From NCBI RefSeq assembly GCF_002286775.1, contig NZ_NSGJ01000043.1, forward strand, positions 1 through 43,137: a stretch of 43,137 bases of DNA, in the 5' to 3' direction. The notes below the pieces were generated by a model. That model was not told the DNA's origin, ran no database searches, and was given only the letters and a program-made list of their open reading frames with translations. The first letter of the stretch is position 1; each line of letters starts with the position of its first letter. Both the position numbers and the translations under genes were made by a program. This document shows positions 1 through 8,647 of the stretch, piece after piece. Source of the stretch: Myroides sp. N17-2 (GTDB taxonomy: Bacteria; Bacteroidota; Bacteroidia; Flavobacteriales; Flavobacteriaceae).

Positions 1-6
1 CCTTCT

Positions 7-46
7 TCGGATAACCTATTTACAGGTGTAAAGATCGGTTATCCGA
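7..46. repeat. 10-base inverted repeat upstream of the FMN reductase gene
   Basis: TCGGATAACC at 7-16 is the exact reverse complement of 37-46, with a 20-base loop. There is no T-run, so it is not a standard terminator. It could be the end of an upstream transcript or a protein-binding site. The window edge cuts off its context. Confidence 0.45.
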
Positions 47-87
47 GTTAAGAGGATGATTTAAAGCATATTATAGATATGAAAAGC

Positions 88-109
88 TCCGATAAAAGTT
101 TTTATCGGA
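88..109. repeat. Hairpin, 10-bp stem and 2-base loop, in the leader of the FMN reductase gene
   Basis: TCCGATAAAA (88-97) pairs exactly with 100-109. It lies 25 bases before the ATG at 134. It may be a terminator for an upstream gene or part of the 5' leader of the reductase mRNA. Its function is not visible from the sequence. Confidence 0.45.
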
Positions 110-133
110 CACTGATGTAATTAAATATAAGCT

Positions 134-661
134 ATGAAAATATTAGGATTTGCTGCGAGTACATCAAGTACTTCGATTAATAAGAAGTTAGTAGAGTTCA
201 CTCTATCGATGTTTCCTGAAGGAGAACTTGAGGTGATTGATTTAAATGATTATCCTGTGCCAACTTTTTCGGTAGATCAAGAGAAGTTAGGTTTTCCTGA
301 AGGAGCAAACCGCTTCTTAGAGAAGATAAACGAGTCAGATGCTATTATCTGCTCGATGTCTGAGCACAATCGCAATTGGACAGCAGCTTTTAAGAGCTTG
401 TTTGATTGGTGTTCTCGTAAGGAGTTAAAGTTATGGCAAGAGAAACCAATGTTTGTGATGTCAACTTCTCCTGGTGGATATGGAGGTCAGAACTCACTGA
501 ATATCGCCAAGACTGTATTTCCACAGTTCGGAGGTCAGCTTATAGATACATTTGCACTGCCTAAATACTATGAGAATTTTGATGAGGTTAATGGTATTGT
601 CAATGCAGAGCTATTAGCTGAGTTAAAAGAGAAAATAGCGAAGTTTAGAGGGGGACTATAG
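134..661 (+). CDS. NADPH-dependent FMN reductase family protein (flavodoxin-like fold)
   Basis: This 175-residue protein should bind FMN and reduce flavin or quinone substrates with NAD(P)H in the cytoplasm. The N-terminus has a beta strand followed by the phosphate-binding loop GFAASTSSTSINKKL, the family's G-S-x-R-x-x-S-x-N pattern in a looser form. The central SEHNRNWTAAFKSLFDW stretch corresponds to the conserved P-E-Y-N-x-S-x-P-x-x-L-K-N-x-x-D-W region, and STSPGGYGG follows as the usual flavin-contact turn. The length is normal for the family. It is monocistronic, with a strong terminator just downstream. The family is secure; the physiological substrate is unknown. Confidence 0.85.
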   Translation: MKILGFAASTSSTSINKKLVEFTLSMFPEGELEVIDLNDYPVPTFSVDQEKLGFPEGANRFLEKINESDAIICSMSEHNRNWTAAFKSLFDWCSRKELKLWQEKPMFVMSTSPGGYGGQNSLNIAKTVFPQFGGQLIDTFALPKYYENFDEVNGIVNAELLAELKEKIAKFRGGL

Positions 662-686
662 TAGTTTTTTTGATTTGTAATTTTTG

Positions 687-718
687 AAAGCCAAGGATGA
701 GAGTCTTTGGCTTTTTTA
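687..718 (+). terminator. Rho-independent terminator after the FMN reductase gene
   Basis: AAAGCCAA (687-694) pairs with TTGGCTTT (707-714), followed by a T-run. It lies 26 bases past the stop codon. Confidence 0.8.
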
Positions 719-832
719 GTGTTGTATGTGGTTGGTTTATAGTATTGTAGTGTATTTATGGTAAAAGAAATATAGTTAAGTTGTTATAGGAAATGTTTAT
801 TCTTTAATAGTCAAATTTATATATAACTTAGC

Positions 833-840
833 TATATTTG
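833..840 (+). promoter_or_regulatory. Candidate -7 promoter element TATATTTG
   Basis: It matches the Bacteroidota -7 consensus TAnnTTTG exactly and lies 30 bases before the TTG start at 871. No clear -33 TTTG is seen. The placement supports the TTG start. Confidence 0.5.
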
Positions 841-870
841 TTTTAAGTGTAATTTAAAACTATATTACTA

Positions 871-1986
871 TTGTTATCTATATTAACATTTTCGGATAAA
901 GTGGCTATAACAGGTATAATTGTACCTATTATTGTTACATTGATTTTGCATAAAAGGTTCAAAAAAAACAAATATGTTTTTTTTGAAAGAAAATTAACTC
1001 AAATAAATACTCAAAAAGTAACAGACTTCGAAAATGTTAGAATTACTTATGAAAATACAGAGGTCTATAATTATTTGAATTATTTGAGTGGAACTGTTAT
1101 AATGCTTGGAGAAAAGGATGTAACTCCAAGTGATATATTTACTCCAATTACCTTTATATTGGATAAAGATTTGGGTTGTTGGAAAAGCTTTAATGTATTA
1201 GATACTAATACTTTGTTACAATACGAGGTTTTAACTGATTTAAATAAAACTTCTATAAAAACTGACTTAATAAAAGTTAATGATACAATAAGTTTTGAAG
1301 CATACTTCACTTCAGAAAATACTAATTATACAATATCACATCGTATTGCAGAAATACAAAATTCCGTGCTTATTTTGAAAGAATCAAGTCAGAGCACATA
1401 TATTTCTTATGCTATAGTATCGAGTTTAGTTATATTTTTTTATTCAGTTATTTTATTTTTATATCCTTTTGGAATTTCAAACTCAAAAATTAATAGTGAT
1501 AAAAATATATCTAAAACTGAATATTATTATGAAGAAAAGCCTTTAATCAATAGATTAGATTCAATTGAAAAGAATTTATTTAATTATGATTATTTAATTT
1601 ATGTAAATAATGTAGCTCTTAAAAATGACTCTGTATTTAGAAAAAACTATGATTTAAATATGGGAAAAAATAAGGATGTATTTTATGATCAAAAATATGA
1701 GGATTATTACTCTATAATGAATAAGAAGAACAAAATTTTTATAGATCTTAATTTGAATAATAAATTTAGAGAAAATATCAAATATGCTATTAATGATTCA
1801 ATATCGATTTCTTTCAGTAAAAATAGTTACGGAAGTTATGAAAAATCTAAAGGGACTGATTATTTTAAGTATTTCATAGTTTTTGTTTTTTTTGTTATTT
1901 ATTCAATAGCTATAAGGTTTTTTATATTATCTATTGTTAAAATATATTATTTTTATAAAATAAATAAACTGTTTAGACGCCACTAA
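871..1986 (+). CDS. Hypothetical protein with three predicted membrane segments
   Basis: I do not recognise this 371-residue protein. Hydrophobic segments lie near residues 10-27, 178-203 and 331-355. A lysine-rich tail (KINKLFRRH) ends the protein and probably stays in the cytoplasm. About 150 residues lie between the first two segments and about 125 between the second and third. The composition is extremely rich in Asn, Lys, Tyr and Ile, and the DNA is more AT-rich than its neighbours, which suggests an acquired or relaxed gene. The start is TTG, chosen because no ATG occurs until about residue 79 and a promoter element lies 30 bases upstream. No function can be proposed. Confidence 0.65.
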   Translation: MLSILTFSDKVAITGIIVPIIVTLILHKRFKKNKYVFFERKLTQINTQKVTDFENVRITYENTEVYNYLNYLSGTVIMLGEKDVTPSDIFTPITFILDKDLGCWKSFNVLDTNTLLQYEVLTDLNKTSIKTDLIKVNDTISFEAYFTSENTNYTISHRIAEIQNSVLILKESSQSTYISYAIVSSLVIFFYSVILFLYPFGISNSKINSDKNISKTEYYYEEKPLINRLDSIEKNLFNYDYLIYVNNVALKNDSVFRKNYDLNMGKNKDVFYDQKYEDYYSIMNKKNKIFIDLNLNNKFRENIKYAINDSISISFSKNSYGSYEKSKGTDYFKYFIVFVFFVIYSIAIRFFILSIVKIYYFYKINKLFRRH

Positions 1987-2201
1987 AGAAATCAGATTAT
2001 GTATGCATAGCTTTTGATGTTATTTGAGTATTAAATGTTTATATCAATATTGAAGAGACTATGTAGCGCCTGAATCTGCAAGAAACTACCATGCGTATGG
2101 TGCGATACAGTATGAGGGGATTAGATGAATATATAGAAGTAGTAGTTGGGTGATTAATGTTATATAGGGCAGGTAGAGTATACCTTTTAAAGTAAAAACA
2201 G

Positions 2202-2220
2202 TATATTTGAAACAAATATA
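2202..2220 (+). promoter_or_regulatory. -7 promoter element inside a perfect inverted repeat
   Basis: TATATTTG (2202-2209), an exact TAnnTTTG match, is followed by AAA and the exact reverse complement CAAATATA (2213-2220). It ends 6 bases before the ATG at 2227. A repressor binding this repeat would cover the promoter. Confidence 0.5.
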
Positions 2221-2226
2221 TTACTA

Positions 2227-3378
2227 ATGAAAGAGTCAATACAAATAAAGAATTTAGGACCATTAAGAGATATTGATATCAAAGATATCAAGCCTCTAAC
2301 AATCTTGATAGGGGAATCGGGAAGTGGTAAAAGTACTTTAATGAAGTGTTTATCTCTGTTTAGGTATATTTTTAAAATGGAGAGTATTCGTTCTTATCTA
2401 AAACATAGTAAGATGTCTAAGAGTCCTTTTCGCTTTCATATCACTAAGCAACTTAAAGCATCAGGATTAGAAGAATATGTAGATGCTGATACCGAAATAA
2501 TATATACTGTTACGTTTAAGGATGGTGAGGAATTTACTATAGTATTTAAAGATAAGAAACTTCAAAAGACATCAACGATTAGTGCAAGTAATTTGTATTT
2601 TACTAAGGTTAGTTTTGTGACTGAAGATAGAAACATAATTCCTCTGTGGGCTGATAATAGTGCATCAGTTGCAGGAGCTTATTTAGGTTTTTATTTTCAC
2701 GAGGTTTATAAGGACTTTGATTTTGCTAATGAAGCTCTTAGACAGATAGATCTTAATCACGTAGGTCTTAGGTTTATAGTGAAAAAAGGAAGTAAAGGAA
2801 AAGAATATGTTGTAGAGTCAAATACGGATAATAAATATCAAGTTAGCTTTAAGAACAGTTCGTCTGGAACACAGAGTTCTGCACCTATTTCTTTAATCGC
2901 TAAGTACTTTTCTACTAAGTTTAATTTTGAAGACGCATTTAATCGCTCTGTTTTATCTTATCTATCTTCCATAGATAGTTTGACAGATTTTAGACCAATT
3001 AAGAACTTAAGCGATCTAAACAAAAAGATTTATATTCATATAGAAGAACCTGAACTAAGTTTATACCCTGACGCACAGTATAAACTGATGAATGAATTGA
3101 TACAAGATTGTTTTAATAGAAACACGAATAACATTAACTTATTTATATCTACCCATAGTCCGTATATTATTAATCAACTTAATTTAATGATTAAGGCATA
3201 CGATGTGAAAAGTGCAGATAATGATATAGCGAAGTATAACTATGATGAGTTGGCTGTATATCAAGTAGGAGCAGGAACATTGCAAAGCTTAATAGTAGAG
3301 AATGAACGATTAGTGAATACTAATCCTTTATCTGATACGATCGACTTTATATATGATCAGTACGAATCTTTAAAATAG
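2227..3378 (+). CDS. AAA family ATPase, OLD/RecF-like (ABC-type ATPase fold)
   Basis: This 383-residue cytosolic ATPase opens with the typical N-terminus of the OLD/RecF group: a short beta strand, 'IKNLGPL', then Walker A GESGSGKST at about 29-37. A Walker B-like acidic strand, HIEEPELSLYPD, follows at about 270-282, where the second Glu is the presumed catalytic base. A switch-histidine motif ISTHSP lies at about 307-312. No Toprim nuclease domain follows, so any nuclease activity must come from a partner. The next gene starts 34 bases downstream in the same direction and is a good candidate. ATPases of this group work in phage-defence pairs such as Septu, Gabija and PARIS, but I cannot assign this one to any of them. 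It is very likely a real ATPase; the defence role is inferred. Confidence 0.8.
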   Translation: MKESIQIKNLGPLRDIDIKDIKPLTILIGESGSGKSTLMKCLSLFRYIFKMESIRSYLKHSKMSKSPFRFHITKQLKASGLEEYVDADTEIIYTVTFKDGEEFTIVFKDKKLQKTSTISASNLYFTKVSFVTEDRNIIPLWADNSASVAGAYLGFYFHEVYKDFDFANEALRQIDLNHVGLRFIVKKGSKGKEYVVESNTDNKYQVSFKNSSSGTQSSAPISLIAKYFSTKFNFEDAFNRSVLSYLSSIDSLTDFRPIKNLSDLNKKIYIHIEEPELSLYPDAQYKLMNELIQDCFNRNTNNINLFISTHSPYIINQLNLMIKAYDVKSADNDIAKYNYDELAVYQVGAGTLQSLIVENERLVNTNPLSDTIDFIYDQYESLK

Positions 3379-3412
3379 CAATGGGACTAACTAATTAAAA
3401 AGCGAAATAACT

Positions 3413-4015
3413 ATGGATAGATTACTTAAGGTTGATTTGACAAGTCATTTTGGAATACCAGTTAGTACATTGAGTATTACGCAAACTATAGCAAGTAACA
3501 CCTTTGAGATAGACGATATAAATAGATCTTTAGTTATTAGCAGTGGTATTACAGATGGTGCGGTTAAGTATAATAATGGCTTAGGTAAAACATTCGAAGT
3601 TGTTGATTATGATGGTTTTCTTACAAGTACACCTCATGTCTTTAATCAAGGGAAAAAGAGATGTGATGTTATATGCTATACAAGTAATGATAAGTCTTGG
3701 TTTTTACTTAATGAATTAAAGGATAGAAAGGTTAATAATAGTGTATTAACTAAAGCTATTAGTCAAATGCTAGGTACATTAGACGTGATTATGCAAGTAC
3801 CTACTATAGTTGTGTTTATTAATCAGTTTGGCAATAAAAGATGTTGCTACTGTAATAAGCAATCTAATGCACCAGCTTTAATAAATGCACCAAATTCATT
3901 TAATCGAATGAATAGATTAGTTCCTAATGGCATAAAACTTTCTAATCCTAGTATAGAACGATATGGATTTGAATTGTATGAATATACAGGACAACAAACG
4001 ATCAATATTATTTAA
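3413..4015 (+). CDS. Hypothetical protein with a possible PD-(D/E)XK nuclease motif, partner of the ATPase
   Basis: This 200-residue protein has no family I recognise. Residues 82-103 read as a conserved Asp (D85, in KRCDVICY) at the end of one beta strand, then E101-L-K103 in the next strand (WFLLNELKD). This is the spacing and hydrophobic context of a PD-(D/E)XK active site. A helix with Q118 (AISQMLG) follows, as in many such nucleases. A cysteine cluster, CCYC, lies at 144-147. It sits 34 bases after the ATPase gene and ends 10 bases before a terminator, so the two form one operon. The nuclease reading rests on a short motif only. Confidence 0.6.
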   Translation: MDRLLKVDLTSHFGIPVSTLSITQTIASNTFEIDDINRSLVISSGITDGAVKYNNGLGKTFEVVDYDGFLTSTPHVFNQGKKRCDVICYTSNDKSWFLLNELKDRKVNNSVLTKAISQMLGTLDVIMQVPTIVVFINQFGNKRCCYCNKQSNAPALINAPNSFNRMNRLVPNGIKLSNPSIERYGFELYEYTGQQTINII

Positions 4016-4025
4016 ACAATAAACT

Positions 4026-4056
4026 AAAGCCAGAGACACTCATCTCTGGCTTTTTT
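4026..4056 (+). terminator. Rho-independent terminator after the ATPase pair
   Basis: An 11-bp stem, 4026-4036 with 4043-4053, and a 6-base loop run directly into a T-run. It closes the two-gene operon. Confidence 0.88.
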
Positions 4057-4142
4057 ACTTCTACCTCAAGTCCAATAAATGGACTAGTAGATCATTAATA
4101 CTCATTTAAACCACGCTAACAATTATTTAAGTTATAAAACCT

Positions 4143-4150
4143 TACTTTTG
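4143..4150 (+). promoter_or_regulatory. Promoter -7 element TACTTTTG
   Basis: This exact TAnnTTTG match lies 20 bases before the ATG at 4171. It places the transcription start just upstream of that ATG and argues against the TTG at 4162. Confidence 0.6.
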
Positions 4151-4170
4151 TGTTTTAACAATTGAAAATA

Positions 4171-6231
4171 ATGAGTAATAATATACAAGCGCCTATAGCT
4201 AAAGTGAAACCACACGAGCTAACAGCACATAATCATACAAGAATAGATAATTACTTCTGGTTAAACGATAGAGAAGACCAAGAGGTTATTGATTATCTAA
4301 ATGCAGAGAACGCATTCTATCAAGCAGAGACTGCACATACTAAAGCTTTTCAGGTTGATCTATACGAAGAGATGAAAAGTAGAATAAAAGAGGATGATAG
4401 TTCATTGCCGTACTTCTATAACGGATATTACTATATCACTCGCTTTGAGAAAGGAAAAGACTATCCTATCATCTGTCGTAAGAAAGGTAGTTTAGAGGCT
4501 GATGAAGAGATTATGTTTGACTGTAATGTGATGGCTGAGGGGCATACATACTTCCACTTAAGAGGGGTGAATGTATCTGAGGATAACCAATGGGTAGCAT
4601 ACGGTACAGATACTGTATCTCGTAGAGAATATACACTACAAGTAAAGAATCTGATTACAGGAGAGATATCTCCTATCTCTATAGAGAAGACTACAGGTAG
4701 CTCTACTTGGGCTTCTGATAATAAGACTTTATTCTACTCTCGTAAAGATGAGGTAACACTTCGTGCAGATAAAATCTATAAGCATAAGTTAGGTACAGCG
4801 ATTACAGAAGATGTAATGGTGTACTACGAAGCTGATGACACTTTTGATACGCATATCTTCAAAGAGAAATCACGTAAATACTTAGTTATCGCTAGTGAGA
4901 GTACACTGACTAGTGAGTTCCAAATATTAGAATCAGCGAATCCTGATGGGGAGTTTAGAATGTTCCAAGAGAGAGTACGTGAGTTAGAGTATAATATCTC
5001 TCACTATAACGGACATTTTTATATTATGACCAATTTAGATGATGCAGATAACTTTAAGTTGATGCGTTGTCCAGAAGATAAGACTACTGTTGAGCATTGG
5101 GAAGAGCTGATTGCTCATAGAGAAGAAGTATTGTTAGAAGGAGTGGACATCTTTAAAGATTACTTAGTGATCTCGGAGCGTTCTAATGGATTGGTTCACT
5201 TAAAGATTCAACCGTGGGATAATAACCAAGAGGCATACTACTTACCATTTGAGAGTGAAACGTATAATGCTTATACAGGTACGAACTTAGACTTCGATAC
5301 AGAGATATTGCGTTATGGATACCAGTCTATGAATACGCCATCATCTGTAATAGACTTCAATATGCGTACGCGTGAGAAGGAAGTGAAGAAAGAACAAGAG
5401 GTATTAGGGACTTTTGATAAGAACGATTATATAGAAGAGCGTATCTGGGCTACGGCTAAAGATGGAGTGAAAGTACCGATGTCTATCATTTATAAAAAAG
5501 GAATGAAGAAAGATGGAACTAATCCATTCTTACAGTATGCGTATGGTTCATATGGATATTCTATGGAGCCTTATTTCTCTACTACGCGATTAACTTTATT
5601 AGACAGAGGATTTATCTATGCTATCGCTCATATTCGCGGAGGAGAAGATATGGGACGTCAGTGGTATGAAGACGGGAAGTTATTAGAGAAGTGGAATACA
5701 TTTGACGATTTTATCGCTTGTTCTGAGCACGTGATAGCAGAAGGATATACATCAGCAGAACATCTATATGCAGAAGGTGGTTCAGCAGGAGGGTTGTTAA
5801 TGGGAGTAGTGGTGAATAAACGCCCTGACTTGTATAACGGAGTGATTGCTCAAGTGCCTTTTGTTGATGTGATGACGACTATGCTTGATGATACGATACC
5901 TTTGACTACAGGAGAGTATGACGAATGGGGTAATCCAAATGAAAAAGAGTACTATGACTATATGCTGTCGTATTCGCCATTAGATAATGTGGCAGCTCAA
6001 GATTATCCTAATATGTATATCTCTACAGGTCTTCACGATAGTCAAGTGCAGTATTGGGAACCTGCGAAGTGGATAGCGAAATTGAGAGTGATGAAAACGA
6101 ATGATAAGCAACTTTATTTAGATACCAATATGGAGGCTGGACACGGTGGTGCATCAGGACGTTTTGAGGCGATTAAAGAAGTAGCAAAAGAGTTCGTTTT
6201 TATGTTCGATTTAGAAGGGATAAAAGAGTAG
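4171..6231 (+). CDS. S9 family peptidase (oligopeptidase B / prolyl oligopeptidase type)
   Basis: This 686-residue serine peptidase cleaves short peptides, probably after basic residues as oligopeptidase B does. The N-terminal two thirds is a beta-propeller that restricts access to small substrates. The C-terminal alpha/beta hydrolase carries the catalytic triad: the nucleophile Ser in GGSAGG at about residue 536, Asp in TGLHDSQV, and His in EAGHGG near the C-terminus. The GSYGYSMEP stretch is also typical of the family. No signal peptide is seen, so it should be cytoplasmic. The ATG at 4171 is preferred over an in-frame TTG three codons earlier because of the promoter position. Length and motifs fit the family well. 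Confidence 0.9.
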   Translation: MSNNIQAPIAKVKPHELTAHNHTRIDNYFWLNDREDQEVIDYLNAENAFYQAETAHTKAFQVDLYEEMKSRIKEDDSSLPYFYNGYYYITRFEKGKDYPIICRKKGSLEADEEIMFDCNVMAEGHTYFHLRGVNVSEDNQWVAYGTDTVSRREYTLQVKNLITGEISPISIEKTTGSSTWASDNKTLFYSRKDEVTLRADKIYKHKLGTAITEDVMVYYEADDTFDTHIFKEKSRKYLVIASESTLTSEFQILESANPDGEFRMFQERVRELEYNISHYNGHFYIMTNLDDADNFKLMRCPEDKTTVEHWEELIAHREEVLLEGVDIFKDYLVISERSNGLVHLKIQPWDNNQEAYYLPFESETYNAYTGTNLDFDTEILRYGYQSMNTPSSVIDFNMRTREKEVKKEQEVLGTFDKNDYIEERIWATAKDGVKVPMSIIYKKGMKKDGTNPFLQYAYGSYGYSMEPYFSTTRLTLLDRGFIYAIAHIRGGEDMGRQWYEDGKLLEKWNTFDDFIACSEHVIAEGYTSAEHLYAEGGSAGGLLMGVVVNKRPDLYNGVIAQVPFVDVMTTMLDDTIPLTTGEYDEWGNPNEKEYYDYMLSYSPLDNVAAQDYPNMYISTGLHDSQVQYWEPAKWIAKLRVMKTNDKQLYLDTNMEAGHGGASGRFEAIKEVAKEFVFMFDLEGIKE

Positions 6232-6248
6232 TGGCTTTGTTTTTTTAG

Positions 6249-6256
6249 TAAATTTG
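6249..6256 (+). promoter_or_regulatory. Candidate -7 promoter element TAAATTTG
   Basis: This exact TAnnTTTG match lies 50 bases before the ATG at 6306, in the gap after the peptidase. No well-spaced -33 element is evident. Confidence 0.45.
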
Positions 6257-6305
6257 TTAGTATAACATAGACGGTTTAATAACCGTCAATAGTAAATAAG
6301 ATATT

Positions 6306-7334
6306 ATGAAAGATGAGATTCAAGCGTATGATAATGTATTAGCTCTTATAGGAAATACGCCAATTGTAAAATTGAGTAAAGCTACTAAAGAGTTGAAGGG
6401 GAATTTCTATGGAAAAGTAGAAGCTTTCAATGCGGGTCATTCTGCAAAAGACAGAGTGGCAATGCACATTATCGAAGCAGCTGAGAAAAAAGGAATATTA
6501 AAACCTGGTAGTACTATCGTAGAAACGACATCTGGTAATACTGGATTTAGTATCGCTATGGTAAGTGCGATTAAAGGGTATAAATGTATCTTATCAGTGA
6601 GTGATAAGTCTTCTCCTGACAAAATAGATATGTTACGTGCAATGGGGGCTACTGTATATGTATGTCCTGCTAATGTAGCGGCTGATGATCCACGTTCATA
6701 TTATGAGGTGGCAAAGACAGTGCAGAAAGAGACGCCAAACTCTATCTATATCAATCAATATTTTAATGAGTTAAATACTGAGGCGCATTATGCTTCTACA
6801 GGGCCTGAGGTATGGGAACAGACGGGGGGTAAGATTACGCACTTCGTATGCTGTTCTGGTACGGGAGGTACTATATCGGGTACTGCACGTTATTTAAAAG
6901 AGATGAATCCTAATATCCAGATCTTAGGAGTGGATGCTTATGGGTCTGTATTAAAGAAATACCACGAGACAGGAGAGCTTGATCCTAATGAGATAGCTCC
7001 TTATAAGATAGAGGGATTAGGTAAAAACTTGATACCAAGTGCTACTGACTTCTCTGTGATCGATAAGTTTGTAAAGGTGACGGATAAAGATGCTGCTCAG
7101 ACAGCACGTGAGTTAGCTCGTACAGAGGGATTATTCTTAGGATATACTTCTGGAGCGGTACTACAAGCGACGAGACAGTATGCAGCAGAAGGAGCTTTTG
7201 ATGAGAATAGCGTAGTAGTGATGTTATTCCCTGATCATGGTTCTCGTTATATGAGTAAGATCTATAGCGACACTTGGATGGAGCAACAAGGGTTCTTAGA
7301 TGGAGAGCCAAAGAATGAAATAAACTACGTGTAG
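6306..7334 (+). CDS. PLP-dependent cysteine synthase / cystathionine beta-synthase family enzyme
   Basis: This 342-residue fold-type II PLP enzyme is expected to catalyse a beta-replacement on serine or O-acetylserine, giving cysteine or cystathionine. The PLP-binding lysine is K48 in GHSAKDR (the usual context is S-x-K-D-R). The substrate loop is ETTSGNTG, the PLP phosphate cup is [10 protein letters not shown], and the pyridine-nitrogen serine lies in YTSGAV. The body is slightly longer than a minimal CysK and lacks C-terminal CBS domains. Some motifs, such as KIEGLGKN before the C-terminal part, resemble cystathionine beta-synthase more than CysK, so the exact substrate is open. It is the only gene of its transcript. 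Confidence 0.85.
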   Translation: MKDEIQAYDNVLALIGNTPIVKLSKATKELKGNFYGKVEAFNAGHSAKDRVAMHIIEAAEKKGILKPGSTIVETTSGNTGFSIAMVSAIKGYKCILSVSDKSSPDKIDMLRAMGATVYVCPANVAADDPRSYYEVAKTVQKETPNSIYINQYFNELNTEAHYASTGPEVWEQTGGKITHFVCCSGTGGTISGTARYLKEMNPNIQILGVDAYGSVLKKYHETGELDPNEIAPYKIEGLGKNLIPSATDFSVIDKFVKVTDKDAAQTARELARTEGLFLGYTSGAVLQATRQYAAEGAFDENSVVVMLFPDHGSRYMSKIYSDTWMEQQGFLDGEPKNEINYV

Positions 7335-7436
7335 TAGTCATAAATTATTGAGGTAAATTCTGTTTATTTAATATTTTTTTGAGTAAAAATCATTAAATGG
7401 TTCGATTGTTGTATTTGTATTAGAAAATGTACAAAA

Positions 7437-7610
7437 ATGAAGAAACAGATTAGTCTAAATGATTTTAAAGAAGATGTGTCAACTTACATTGACTATGTGA
7501 TGGAAAGTGGACTTGACTTAATGGTCAAAGAGTGCGAAACTACTGGAATAGTAATTATACCAATAGAAGAGTATAACGCTCTTAAAAGTATAGTGAGCCA
7601 ACAAGCATAA
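7437..7610 (+). CDS. Small Phd/YefM-like antitoxin-type protein, orphan
   Basis: This 57-residue protein, MKKQISLNDFKED... to SIVSQQA, aligns by eye with the 75-residue YefM-like protein at 8420-8647. Both share F-x-x-D-x-x-x-Y-x-D-x-V, then a V-I/V-x-x-x-x-x-E-Y-N-x-L stretch. That pattern is the N-terminal DNA-binding fold of Phd/YefM antitoxins. No toxin gene follows: the next coding region on the same strand is an acetyltransferase behind a terminator. The usual C-terminal toxin-neutralising tail is nearly absent, so it may act as a free DNA-binding regulator. Reading frame and homology support a real gene. Confidence 0.6.
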   Translation: MKKQISLNDFKEDVSTYIDYVMESGLDLMVKECETTGIVIIPIEEYNALKSIVSQQA

Positions 7611-7655
7611 ATGCATAACAGCAGAAGTTGATACACAACGTAAGAAGTATAATAT

Positions 7656-7690
7656 GCACCTCTTCCTTTTAGGTTGAGGTGCTTTTTTTT
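7656..7690 (+). terminator. Rho-independent terminator after the small antitoxin-like gene
   Basis: GCACCTC (7656-7662) pairs with GAGGTGC (7676-7682), followed by eight T residues. The promoter of the next gene begins immediately after. Confidence 0.8.
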
Positions 7691-7695
7691 TGTTT

Positions 7696-7703
7696 TATCT
7701 TTG
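7696..7703 (+). promoter_or_regulatory. Promoter -7 element TATCTTTG for the acetyltransferase
   Basis: This exact TAnnTTTG match has a TTG about 19 bases upstream (7674-7676) as a possible -33 element. It lies 44 bases before the ATG at 7747. The -33 region overlaps the preceding terminator stem. Confidence 0.6.
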
Positions 7704-7746
7704 AGAACTTAAAGACTGTATTGGTCTACTTGTTTAAAACTAATTA

Positions 7747-8364
7747 ATGATGAATATACCAGATAGCAACGATAAGTTTCCATTAGAACATTATAATAGA
7801 TTGTGTTTTCTAAAAAACATAATTACGAATCCCAATATTATAGTAGGGGATTATACCTATTACGATGACTTCGAGAGCGTAGATAACTTTGAGAAGAATG
7901 TGAAGTATCACTTTGATTTTATAGGTGACAAGTTGATTCTTGGGAAGTTCTGTATGATAGCGTCAGGCGTTACATTTATTATGAATGGAGCTAATCATAA
8001 GATGGATGGGATAACAGCTTATCCGTTCAATATCTTCGGTAAAGACTGGAAAGTAGCAGAACCTAAGTTGTCAGATCTTCCTTATAAAGGAGATACTGTC
8101 ATAGGGAATGACGTATGGATAGGAACGAATGTAACGATTATGCCGGGAGTGAAGGTAGGTGACGGTTCTATTATTGCCTCTAATGCAACAGTTACAAAAG
8201 ATGTTGCGCCATATAGTATCGTAGGTGGTAACCCTGCTAAAGAAATTAAGAAGAGATTCTCAGAGCAGAAGATACAGGAGCTTTTAGAAATGCAATGGTG
8301 GAACTGGGATATAGAGAAGATAACAACTAATCTTAAATACCTTACTGATAAAATGGAAGGGTAA
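7747..8364 (+). CDS. Xenobiotic acetyltransferase, Vat (streptogramin A O-acetyltransferase)-like
   Basis: This 205-residue protein belongs to the left-handed beta-helix xenobiotic acetyltransferases, which use acetyl-CoA to acetylate antibiotics. The catalytic histidine lies in MNGANHKMDG. Hexapeptide repeats follow (VIGNDVWIGTNVTIMPG, then VGDGSIIASNATV), then the GGNPAKEIKKRF loop typical of the group. The C-terminal EMQWWNWDIEKI helix is much closer to Vat enzymes (streptogramin A inactivation) than to a plain hexapeptide sugar acetyltransferase. CatB-type chloramphenicol acetyltransferases are the alternative. Two ATG codons start the frame, and either may be used. It lies outside the island, so it is probably an intrinsic gene; the resistance phenotype is inferred. 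Confidence 0.85.
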   Translation: MMNIPDSNDKFPLEHYNRLCFLKNIITNPNIIVGDYTYYDDFESVDNFEKNVKYHFDFIGDKLILGKFCMIASGVTFIMNGANHKMDGITAYPFNIFGKDWKVAEPKLSDLPYKGDTVIGNDVWIGTNVTIMPGVKVGDGSIIASNATVTKDVAPYSIVGGNPAKEIKKRFSEQKIQELLEMQWWNWDIEKITTNLKYLTDKMEG

Positions 8365-8419
8365 GTGTTTTATTATTAGTGGTATTGTATTTGTGACTAT
8401 ATAAGTAAACAAAAAAGTT

Positions 8420-8647
8420 ATGATAGTAGATATAGCTAAATTTAGAAAAGACATCAAGTCTTACTTTGATTGGGTTTCCAGAAGTTCAGAGGCTTTAGTG
8501 ATTAGTAATGGTAGCGATAAGGGAGTGGTACTAATGTCATTAAAGGAATATAATTCTCTAATGACCACTAATCACGAGTTGTCTTCCAGAAAGAATGAAC
8601 AGCGACTTGACTCAGCAATAGAGAAGATGAATAAAAGATCACAATAG
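8420..8647 (+). CDS. Phd/YefM-family antitoxin-like protein, orphan
   Basis: This 75-residue protein has the YefM-like N-terminal fold: D-x-x-x-F-R-x-D-x-x-x-Y near the start, then the strand SDKGVVLMSLKEYNSL. A short charged helix makes the C-terminus. Such proteins bind their own operator and neutralise a RelE/Doc-type toxin, but no toxin gene lies beside it and a terminator follows the stop. It is paralogous to the 57-residue protein at 7437-7610, on the far side of the acetyltransferase gene. It may act as a solitary regulator or neutralise a toxin encoded elsewhere. Confidence 0.75.
   Translation: MIVDIAKFRKDIKSYFDWVSRSSEALVISNGSDKGVVLMSLKEYNSLMTTNHELSSRKNEQRLDSAIEKMNKRSQ

Noticed and set aside
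7747..8364. Antibiotic resistance cassette brought in by the island
   Set aside because: The gene lies about 4 kb outside the proposed island end, with neighbours and codon use like the host's.
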